20,199 bases of DNA from an uncultured Gammaproteobacteria bacterium. GTDB lineage: Bacteria; Pseudomonadota; Gammaproteobacteria; Pseudomonadales; Pseudohongiellaceae. Under the pieces are notes generated by a model, which was not told where the DNA came from, did no database searches, and saw nothing but the letters and a program-made list of their open reading frames with translations. The stretch is taken from positions 1 to 20,199 of the forward strand of contig CAISYX010000099.1 of the NCBI GenBank assembly GCA_903889815.1, in the 5' to 3' direction. Shown here piece by piece: positions 7,772 through 14,541 of the stretch; positions within the stretch are counted from its first letter, which is position 1; the number at the start of each line of letters is the position of its first letter. Made by a program: the position numbers and the translations under genes.

Positions 7772-7913
7772 TGTGCTGCCACCCGGCAGACATCATGGTG
7801 CTACCTTACCAGCAATCTTGAAAAAGGAAACGTCCGAATAGCGCGAGGACTGGAGGTGACTGATTTAAACAGCGATACTAAGAGCCGGCCAGTTTTATAA
7901 CGGAGATATAAAA

Positions 7914-8486
7914 ATGAGAAAATTGCGCTCTACGTTCTGCATCCTCACAAGCCTTGCTCTGCTGCTGATCAGTCGCGCGCCCGCTCTGGCCGCCGACGCC
8001 CCTGAGACAATACTCATCAGCAGCAAGGCTTTCGCCCACAATGAAGACATGCCGCTGCGCTACTCAGCCTATGGCGAGAACGTGTCTCCGGACTTGTCGT
8101 GGCGCAATCTGCCAGAAGGCACTCGTCAGCTGGCACTGATTCTGGATGATCCTGTTTTCGGGATGCCCGCCTTCGTGCACTGGGTGGCCTACAACATTCC
8201 TGTCAGCGCCAGTGGCCTGCCAGAAGGACTTTCTCCAGATGCCATCGTGGCCCACCCGGGTCTGGAGGGTATGATCAATGGCGCCAACGGCACGCGACGC
8301 ACAGGCTATTTCGGCCCCCGGCCCCCTGCTGACGGCAAGGTGCATACCTACAACTTTCGCCTCTATGCATTGGACTATGAGCTGAATCTGCCCGATGGCT
8401 ACAACAAGCAGAATCTGCTGCAGGCTATGGAAGGGCACATACTCGCTACAGGTCTGCTTACCGGTAATTATCAGTTCACCGAGTAA
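7914..8486 (+). CDS. Secreted YbhB/YbcL-family PEBP-like protein
   Basis: The 190-residue product has a Sec signal peptide (MRKLRSTFCILTSLALLLIS, cleavage likely after ALA near residue 27) and then a complete phosphatidylethanolamine-binding-protein (Raf kinase inhibitor-like) domain. Family signatures are ENVSPDLSWRNLPEGTRQLA, LDDPVFGMPAFVHWVAYNIP and the ligand-pocket region GYFGPRPPADGKVHTYNFRL. Bacterial YbhB and YbcL proteins bind small anionic or lipid ligands; the physiological role is mostly unknown. A good ribosome binding site, GGAGAT, precedes the ATG. It diverges from the FAD dehydrogenase pair and is followed, after 122 bases, by a YceI gene on the same strand, so it belongs by position to the redox and lipid-binding cluster. 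Confidence 0.9.
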   Translation: MRKLRSTFCILTSLALLLISRAPALAADAPETILISSKAFAHNEDMPLRYSAYGENVSPDLSWRNLPEGTRQLALILDDPVFGMPAFVHWVAYNIPVSASGLPEGLSPDAIVAHPGLEGMINGANGTRRTGYFGPRPPADGKVHTYNFRLYALDYELNLPDGYNKQNLLQAMEGHILATGLLTGNYQFTE

Positions 8487-8514
8487 TGGCTAAAAAGCCG
8501 CATGACGCTATACT
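8487..8514 (+). promoter_or_regulatory. Candidate sigma70 promoter for the plus-strand yceI gene
   Basis: TATACT (8509-8514) is a near-consensus -10 box. A poor -35, TGGCTA (8487-8492), lies 16 bases upstream, directly after the PEBP stop codon. It would give a leader of about 90 bases before the YceI start and would let the two plus-strand genes be expressed separately. Confidence 0.3.
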
Positions 8515-8608
8515 TCCTGCGCTTCTGCCACACCGACTGCAAGTTAACATGCACGTGTCGGGTCCCTCTGTGGAACCCGCACTTTCAAGCCATTACGAGG
8601 AATTCGAC

Positions 8609-9202
8609 ATGCACAAGAAGACAGGATCAATTTTCAAAGCAATCACTGCAGCAACGCTGATGACTGGCGCGATGACTGCACAAGCGGCCTGGGAATTGGA
8701 CGGCGCCGCCTCTTCGTTTTACTACGTCACCAGCAAGGCCGCTGCAGTATCAGAGGTCAATTCGTTCACCGGTTTGAGTGGCGCAATCTCCGACAGCGGC
8801 GCAGCAAGCCTCGCTATCAGCCTGGCAAGCGTTGACACCGGCATCGACATTCGCAACGAACGCATGCGCGACATCGTGTTCCAGGTCGCACAGCACGCTG
8901 AAGGTACCGTGAGCGTTCCCGTGGATGCAGCCACCCTGGACTCACTGACCGTAGGCGAGAGTCTGACTGGTGCTTACACAGCCACCGTCAGCCTGCATGG
9001 CATCAATCTGGAAGTGGCGGCAGATCTGAAGGTTGTAAAGCTGGCGGATGACAGCATCCAGGTGAGCACGGTTCGTCCGTTGATTGTCGGCGCTGCGGCA
9101 TTCGGCCTCGAAGACGAAGTGGAACAGTTGCGCGTCATCGCGAACCTCGCATCAATCACCCCGAACATCGTTGTCAACTTCACTCTGGTCTACAATCAAT
9201 AA
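8609..9202 (+). CDS. Secreted YceI-family protein (first of three)
   Basis: The 197-residue product starts at ATG 8609, chosen because GAGGAA lies just upstream and a typical Sec signal peptide follows (MHKKTGSIFKAITAATLMTG, cleavage likely at AQA-A before WELD). The frame is open further upstream, but that part is not like a signal peptide. The mature part is a YceI lipocalin-like barrel: WELDGAASSFYYVTSK at the start, SVDTGIDIRNERMRDIVF in the middle and HGINLEVAADLKVV later. YceI proteins are periplasmic and bind long isoprenoid or amide ligands in a hydrophobic tunnel. This copy differs clearly from the two on the minus strand: the usual FGLEDEVEQLR end is present but the LDFGVG stretch is not. 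It ends at a bidirectional terminator. Confidence 0.87.
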   Translation: MHKKTGSIFKAITAATLMTGAMTAQAAWELDGAASSFYYVTSKAAAVSEVNSFTGLSGAISDSGAASLAISLASVDTGIDIRNERMRDIVFQVAQHAEGTVSVPVDAATLDSLTVGESLTGAYTATVSLHGINLEVAADLKVVKLADDSIQVSTVRPLIVGAAAFGLEDEVEQLRVIANLASITPNIVVNFTLVYNQ

Positions 9203-9209
9203 CAAAAAA

Positions 9210-9243
9210 GCCCCCGTGAATCGCGTATTCACGGGGGCTTTTT
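9210..9243. terminator. Bidirectional intrinsic terminator between convergent yceI genes
   Basis: GCCCCCGTGAAT (9210-9221) pairs perfectly with ATTCACGGGGGC (9227-9238) over loop CGCGT. TTTTT follows (9239-9243) and six A residues precede it (9204-9209). It ends the plus-strand YceI gene and, from the other side, the PQQ dehydrogenase-YceI-YceI operon. Confidence 0.93.
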
Positions 9244-9278
9244 CTGTCCCATCGGAGCGACGAAAGCTCCGTCAACCA

Positions 9279-9941
9279 TCAGTTGGCAGCGGTCTCAGCA
9301 GCCGCTTCGCCTTCCATGAACTCTACGTGAATCTCCAGTTCGATGTCGTCGCCGACGCCGAAATTGGTGAAGCGATCCGCGCCGAAATCAGAGCGCTTGA
9401 ACTGCGCGCTGGCTTCAAAGCCGAGTGTGTAGCTGCGCGTCAGGAAGTTGCGGCCGCCACCGTTGAAGGTTACGTTCAGCACTACCGGCGCGGTGACGCC
9501 GTGGAATGTCAGGTCGCCCTGAAACTGAAAGTTGTTTTCAGTCTGACCAATGAAGGAAGTCGTTCTGAAAATCGCCTGCGGGAACTGCCCGGCATCCAGC
9601 CAGTTCGGTCCCTCAAGCTCCTCTTCGAACTCTGGCAGATTCACGTCCAGACTTGCCATGTTTACGATCACTTCCAGCTGAGAGTTCTGAATGTTCTCCG
9701 GATCGAAATCCAGGGACGCATCAAACTCCGTGAAGCGGCCAATGAAGGTCGAGAAACCCAGGTGATTGATCTTGAACAAGAGCGCAGCGTGCGACTTGTC
9801 CAGCACATACGCACCACCGCGCAGCTCGCTGACTTCAGTATTGAAGTCAGGCGTCAGCAGGCGGTCGCAGGACACCAGCGCCACAGAACACACCAGGCTC
9901 AGTGCAACCCATCGCAATTTTGAAACGAATTTACTTGTCAT
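9279..9941 (-). CDS. YceI-family lipoprotein (second of three)
   Basis: The 220-residue product has a lipoprotein signal: a basic start, the hydrophobic stretch WVALSLVCSVA, and the lipobox LVSC with Cys25 as the acylated residue. Asp26 directly follows; in E. coli Asp at this +2 position keeps lipoproteins in the inner membrane, so this one may sit on the outer face of the cytoplasmic membrane. The YceI domain is full length: YVLDKSHAALLFKINHLGFS, FIGRFTEFDASLDFD, WLDAGQFPQAIFRTTSF, LTFHGVTAPVVLNVTFNGGG and RSDFGADRFTNFGVGDDIEL. It follows the other minus-strand YceI gene by 35 bases and is the last gene of the PQQ dehydrogenase operon. The acidic and alanine-rich C-terminal tail is outside the conserved fold. 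Confidence 0.9.
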   Translation of the reverse strand: MTSKFVSKLRWVALSLVCSVALVSCDRLLTPDFNTEVSELRGGAYVLDKSHAALLFKINHLGFSTFIGRFTEFDASLDFDPENIQNSQLEVIVNMASLDVNLPEFEEELEGPNWLDAGQFPQAIFRTTSFIGQTENNFQFQGDLTFHGVTAPVVLNVTFNGGGRNFLTRSYTLGFEASAQFKRSDFGADRFTNFGVGDDIELEIHVEFMEGEAAAETAAN

Positions 9942-9976
9942 CGAATAGACCTATGGACGATTGTCCTTGTTGATAG

Positions 9977-10549
9977 TTACTGACCGGCGTACACGTCGAC
10001 CTGAATGATCACATCGTTCGGAATCGTCGATGTGTTTGCCCAGTAACCTTGGCCGACACCGAAATCCAGTCGCTTGATGGTGACTTCACTGGTCAGATGG
10101 AAACGTGGCTGTCCGTCGTTCATCTCGATGTCGAGAGTGAATGGGAAAGCAATCGGGTGCGTCTGATTGCGGATAGTCAGACTGCCTTCAGCCGTGAAGC
10201 TGTTGACAGACAGCAGCGAGCACTTGGTGGCCTGGAAGCTGGCAGTGGGGAACTGATCGACGTCGAACATCTCGAGGTCCATCAGGTAATCCTTCGTTTC
10301 CGCGCCGTCGACAGCGATATCTCCAATCGGAATGGTGACTGAAAAGTTGCACCCACCCGGGTTGGTGATATCGATGTCGAAGTTTGCCTCAACATTCTTG
10401 AATTCACCCTGATAAGGAGTGCCTTCGTAGGAATACTTGAATATGACGGTGGATTCCGCCGGATCAAGATTGAACACAGCGGCCTGAGCGGACACGCCAG
10501 TGAGCAGAACCAGTGGCGCAAGCGCCGTTTTTGTGAACAATTTACGCAT
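9977..10549 (-). CDS. Secreted YceI-family protein (third of three)
   Basis: The 190-residue product starts at ATG (complement of 10547-10549), supported by AGGAG upstream and by the Sec signal peptide MRKLFTKTALAPLVLLTGVS with cleavage near AQA-A. A start 45 bases further upstream would overlap the dehydrogenase gene and spoil the signal peptide. YceI patterns are FNLDPAESTVIFKYSYEGTP, MFDVDQFPTASFQATKC, GSLTIRNQTHPIAFPFTL and IKRLDFGVGQGYW. Two cysteines, in GGCNF and TKCSL, could form a disulfide in the periplasm. It begins 25 bases after the PQQ dehydrogenase stop and is followed 35 bases later by the YceI lipoprotein, so all three genes look like one operon. Confidence 0.9.
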   Translation of the reverse strand: MRKLFTKTALAPLVLLTGVSAQAAVFNLDPAESTVIFKYSYEGTPYQGEFKNVEANFDIDITNPGGCNFSVTIPIGDIAVDGAETKDYLMDLEMFDVDQFPTASFQATKCSLLSVNSFTAEGSLTIRNQTHPIAFPFTLDIEMNDGQPRFHLTSEVTIKRLDFGVGQGYWANTSTIPNDVIIQVDVYAGQ

Positions 10550-10574
10550 GATAGTGACTACTCCTGTTTTTTGA

Positions 10575-12506
10575 TTACGGCAGAGCATAAGCAAGCAATT
10601 CTGTCGGCTTGCCCGATCCGCTCACGAACATGGCTACATATTGCTTGCCGTCATGCTCGTAAGTGAAGGGTTGTCCAGTCTGTGTGTTGGGCAACTCAAT
10701 TTTTACAATCATTTCACCAGTCGTTTTGTCGTGTACATACAGGCCCGGGCCACCGCCTACGCCTTCACCGACAAACAACAACGTCTTGGTAACCAGCACG
10801 CCAGCGCGTGTCGGAACACCTGTTCGACCGAGGTCGATGCCAGCCAGAGCCGGATTGCTGGCAATGTTGGCAGGTGTATCAGCATTGGCTATCCACCACT
10901 TGTGGTCACCACTGTTCATGTCGATTGCTGTGACGCGCCCGTAAGGGGGCTTGATGATCTCAAGACCGCTGACGCGCGGAACACGGACGCCGAATGCCTG
11001 GCTGAATGCGAGGTCGGACTCAGGATCCTTCTCGACAGACAGAACGGCCAACGCGGTTCTGGAAGGCACGTACAGGATGCCGGTTTCCGGATCCAGTGCG
11101 GAGCCTTCCCAGTTTGCGCCACCTGTTGCGGACGGCAGACTAAGCGTGCCCACAGTGCCATCAGCCGCAGTGGACACTGAGGGCGGGGCGTAGACATTGT
11201 CAAACATGCGGAAGCGCTTGGTGGCTTCCACAGCAGCGGCACGAAGTTCAGGTGTCCAGTCAATCAGGTCATCCTCGGTTACGCCCTGACGATCAAACGG
11301 CGCTGGCTTGGTCGGGAATGGCTGAGTCGGAGAGTACCACTCGCCCGGAACATCGCCGATAGGAACGGGCTGCTCCTCTATTGGCCAGACTGGCTCTCCA
11401 GTCTCGCGGTCAAACGTATACACCCATGACTGCTTGGTAACCTGCATGACGACTTTGCGGCCATTGGGCAGATCCGCCAGAATTGCAGCAGAGGGGTTAT
11501 CCCAGTCCCAGATGTCGTGGTGAATCAGCTGGTAGTGCCACTGACGTTCGCCAGTCGTGATGTCCAGTGCAACCAGGGCGTTTGCGAAAAGATTGTCGCC
11601 AGGACGGTCGCCACCAAATCGGTCACCGGTGGCAGATTCAACCGGCAGGTAGACATGATTGAGCTCCGGGTCGCCTGACATGGGCGCCCAGACTCCGGCG
11701 TTGCCTGTGAAGTTCACCCCGTCGTCGAGCCAGGTTTCAAAGCCGACTTCGCCACGCTCGGGAATGGTCTTGAATGTCCACAGCAGTTCGCCTGTCTGCA
11801 CATCATAGCCGCGCACATCGCCTTTCACATTGATCATGGAGCGAGGACGCATGCCCACGCGGTGCGCGGGACCAACCACCGCCACACCATTCATGACAAA
11901 GGGGGGCATGGAGGAACCGATATCCACATCGTCATAGCCGTCAGCATAGGCATTGCGCAGACCATCAAACAGGTCAACGATGCCGTTTTCACCAAATTCA
12001 GGGTCAGGGATACCCGTCGCTGCATCCAGGGACACCAGATGGAATCCTGGTGTAATGGTCAGGATGCGGGCCTTGTCGCCATCACGCCAGAAAGCCACAC
12101 CGCGGCCGGCTCCCTTGCGCGGGGCGGTATCAAAGCGCTCGCCTTCCTGCGGACGCCACATCCAGAGCATCTGGCCAGTCGCTGCATCAATCGCAATGAC
12201 GTTACGCGTGTCGCCGGCAGTGGCATAAAGGACGCCTTCGACTTCCAACGGGGTAGAGGTATTGTTGAATTCCGCTGAGGACCCGAATTTTTCTGTGGCA
12301 AAGCGCCACGCGATCTGCATTGAGCCAACGTTCCCGGCATTGATCTGGTCCAGGGGTGAATAGCGCTGGGCTGCCATGTTGCCGTTGTAGTCAGGCCAAT
12401 CTCCGGCGGATACGTCAGTGCCGGACTGGCTCCACGCCGCCGGGGCACACACCAGGATTCCGACACTCGCAATGAACGATGGAATCAAGCCCTTTCTCCT
12501 TGTCAT
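10575..12506 (-). CDS. Periplasmic PQQ-dependent dehydrogenase, glucose dehydrogenase-like
   Basis: The 643-residue product starts at ATG (complement of 12504-12506) after GGGAGAG. A Sec signal peptide (MTRRKGLIPSFIASVGILVC, cleavage near AWS-Q) leads into an eight-bladed quinoprotein propeller beginning DWPDYNGNMAAQRYSPLDQI. LIHHDIWDWDNPSAAILADL matches the catalytic region of membrane glucose dehydrogenase (Gcd), with Asp331 as the likely catalytic base. Tryptophan-docking style repeats such as TGEPVWPI and YDVQTGELLWTFKTIPERGE support the fold. It lacks both the N-terminal membrane domain of Gcd and any CxxCH haem motif, so it should be soluble in the periplasm and needs an external electron acceptor. 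Substrate is a sugar or alcohol and cannot be fixed from sequence. No PQQ synthesis genes are in the window. Two YceI genes follow in the same operon. Confidence 0.92.
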   Translation of the reverse strand: MTRRKGLIPSFIASVGILVCAPAAWSQSGTDVSAGDWPDYNGNMAAQRYSPLDQINAGNVGSMQIAWRFATEKFGSSAEFNNTSTPLEVEGVLYATAGDTRNVIAIDAATGQMLWMWRPQEGERFDTAPRKGAGRGVAFWRDGDKARILTITPGFHLVSLDAATGIPDPEFGENGIVDLFDGLRNAYADGYDDVDIGSSMPPFVMNGVAVVGPAHRVGMRPRSMINVKGDVRGYDVQTGELLWTFKTIPERGEVGFETWLDDGVNFTGNAGVWAPMSGDPELNHVYLPVESATGDRFGGDRPGDNLFANALVALDITTGERQWHYQLIHHDIWDWDNPSAAILADLPNGRKVVMQVTKQSWVYTFDRETGEPVWPIEEQPVPIGDVPGEWYSPTQPFPTKPAPFDRQGVTEDDLIDWTPELRAAAVEATKRFRMFDNVYAPPSVSTAADGTVGTLSLPSATGGANWEGSALDPETGILYVPSRTALAVLSVEKDPESDLAFSQAFGVRVPRVSGLEIIKPPYGRVTAIDMNSGDHKWWIANADTPANIASNPALAGIDLGRTGVPTRAGVLVTKTLLFVGEGVGGGPGLYVHDKTTGEMIVKIELPNTQTGQPFTYEHDGKQYVAMFVSGSGKPTELLAYALP

Positions 12507-12641
12507 CTTGAACTCTCCCAATATTACTTCTAGAAATCGTGGGCACTCTCAGATCGAGTAGATCGCGTTGTCTGACCACAGTTTCTGCACCGGAAACAGA
12601 GCGAAAATGGCGCAAAACTGGCCCGGAATCAGGCAGCCGGA

Positions 12642-12670
12642 AGAATAAGCAATCTGCCTGTTACAAGCAA
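12642..12670 (-). promoter_or_regulatory. Candidate sigma70 promoter for the PQQ dehydrogenase operon
   Basis: On the minus strand TTGCTT (complement of 12665-12670) and TATTCT (complement of 12642-12647) are separated by 17 bases, giving a leader of about 130 bases. The match to consensus is moderate. The rest of 12507-12741 shows no gene; a CGATCT hexamer occurs twice nine bases apart in the leader (complement of 12551-12565), of unknown meaning. Confidence 0.3.
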
Positions 12671-12741
12671 GCTGGAACAGGCCGCACGACCCGGTAAATT
12701 TGCCATTTTGTGTAACTTGCGCGGTGGCTGCAGCAAGACTT

Positions 12742-14541
12742 TCAGGCGCGTTCGACGGCTATTTTCTGCAGCTGCAGTTCGTGCATGTGGCGGTACAGTC
12801 CGTCGCAGGCAAGAAGCTGGCTGTGAGTGCCCTGCTGCATGATCCGGCCGTGATGCAGAACGATGATCTGGTCGGATTCAATGATGGTGCTGAGCCGGTG
12901 CGCGATGGTGATGATGGTGGTGGTGCCGCGCAACATTGCCAGCGCCTGCTGAATGACTGCTTCAGTATGACTGTCAATGTTGGCGGTGGCTTCGTCGAGA
13001 ATCAGGATTCGGGGCTTGCGGGCCAGCGTGCGCGCGAGCGCCAGCAATTGGCGCTGGCCCGTGGAAAGTATGCCCCCTCTTTCGCCCAGCAGCGTGTCAT
13101 AGCCCTTGGGCAGCGTCAGGACGAAGTCATGCAGCTGCGCCTTGCGGGCAGCCTCTACAAGGTCGGAATCACTCAACTCCATGCCCAGCGCGATATTTTC
13201 CCGCACCGAGCCAGCACTGATGAAGGGATCCTGCATCACCACGCCCACAAAGCGTCGCAAGGTCTCTTGATCCAGCTGGTCGAGGGGAGTTTCATCCATC
13301 AGTATCCTCCCGAGCTGCGGGCTGTAAAAACGCAGCAGCAAGCTGACCAGGGTACTTTTGCCACTGCCGGTATGCCCCACGATGGCAAAGGACGATCCGG
13401 CAGGAACAGCAAAGTTGATGTCGCCAAGAACAGGCTGCTGACCGTCATAGCTGAAGCCGACATGCTCGAAAGCAACGGCTCCGCGCAGTTCCTTGTGTCC
13501 CGTGGCTGCCTGCAGTTCGCCAGGCTCATCCATGATGCCGAAGACGCGCTCGCCGGCAACAACCGCCTGCTGCAGAAGGCTCAGCCTTTGTGTCATCTCG
13601 ACCACGGGCTGCGTGATCCTGGACAGATAATTGACAAAGGCATAGATCACACCAACCTCGACAGTATTGCTGAAGGACTGGGTTCCGAAATAAAGCAGGA
13701 GCCCTGCGAGCGTCAGCATTCTGAGCAGATCCGGGAGGGGGCGCAGCATCAGCGCATCGAGGCGCAGATTGCGCATTCTCGCATTGAACAAGTCCTGGCT
13801 GATGCTGCGGAACTGTCCCGTGAAGCGCTTCTGCTGGTTGAGGATCTGTATCAGACGCATGCCCTGAATGGACTCATTGAGCGACGCGTTGATCCTGCTC
13901 AGCACACTGCGCGCCTCGTGATAGCGCGGCGCACTGAGGCGCTGGTAGAAATACATGATCACGATGACGGTGGGCAGAATGATGCTGCATACGAGCATCA
14001 ACCGAACATCCATCCAGGCCATGGCTATGAAGATGGCAATGATCAGTGTCACGTTCTGCACAAAAGTGGACATTACCTGCACGAACAGCTCCTTGATAGC
14101 CTCCGTGTCATTGGTAATCCGGGATACCAGGCTGCCCGTGGGGCGGTGATCGAAGTAGCTCAAAGGCTTGCGCATCACAGCACCGAAGACCTGGGAGCGA
14201 ATAGTCCGCACGACAGAGAATGCTATCTGATTGAAACGCATCGCATTTTGATAGCCTGCCCAGGCCGACAATCCGTACAGACAGGCGTAAGCACCACCCA
14301 GCAGCACCAGGTCCCGGGCCGGATAGCGACCCGCAGTGATGTAGTCATCGATGAAGATCTTTACCAGAACCGGTCCCATCACCTGACCGAGGGTAGCCAG
14401 CAGCAACAGGCCCGCCGCCTGCCAGAGCAGGCACGGATAGGCCAGACTGTAGCGCAGCAGTCTGCCGAGCGATGCGGTGTTGATGCCCTGCCGCAATTCA
14501 TCGTCCTGATTCAACGCTGCGCTCCAGTTTCTGATAGTCAT
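12742..14541 (-). CDS. mdlB: MdlB-like ABC exporter half-transporter
   Basis: The 599-residue product is a half-size ABC exporter: six-helix membrane domain (about 30-320) and C-terminal ATPase. It closely follows E. coli MdlB, e.g. YFDHRPTGSLVSRITNDTEA, VEVGVIYAFVNYLSRITQPV and QAVVAGERVFGIMDEP. Walker A is GHTGSGKST (389-397), the signature is LSTGQ (492-496) in place of LSGGQ, and Walker B is ILILDE with catalytic Glu517. The start ATG (complement of 14539-14541) lies within mdlA, a 44-base overlap, without a good ribosome binding site; a slightly later TTG start is possible. It should pair with MdlA to form one exporter in the cytoplasmic membrane. The substrate of MdlAB is not firmly established; multidrug export is the usual annotation. 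Confidence 0.92.
   Translation of the reverse strand: MTIRNWSAALNQDDELRQGINTASLGRLLRYSLAYPCLLWQAAGLLLLATLGQVMGPVLVKIFIDDYITAGRYPARDLVLLGGAYACLYGLSAWAGYQNAMRFNQIAFSVVRTIRSQVFGAVMRKPLSYFDHRPTGSLVSRITNDTEAIKELFVQVMSTFVQNVTLIIAIFIAMAWMDVRLMLVCSIILPTVIVIMYFYQRLSAPRYHEARSVLSRINASLNESIQGMRLIQILNQQKRFTGQFRSISQDLFNARMRNLRLDALMLRPLPDLLRMLTLAGLLLYFGTQSFSNTVEVGVIYAFVNYLSRITQPVVEMTQRLSLLQQAVVAGERVFGIMDEPGELQAATGHKELRGAVAFEHVGFSYDGQQPVLGDINFAVPAGSSFAIVGHTGSGKSTLVSLLLRFYSPQLGRILMDETPLDQLDQETLRRFVGVVMQDPFISAGSVRENIALGMELSDSDLVEAARKAQLHDFVLTLPKGYDTLLGERGGILSTGQRQLLALARTLARKPRILILDEATANIDSHTEAVIQQALAMLRGTTTIITIAHRLSTIIESDQIIVLHHGRIMQQGTHSQLLACDGLYRHMHELQLQKIAVERA

Noticed and set aside
9084..9923. 279-codon plus-strand frame over the end of one yceI gene, the terminator and the next yceI gene
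   Set aside because: It runs through a strong terminator and antisense to a clear lipoprotein gene; no domain is recognisable.
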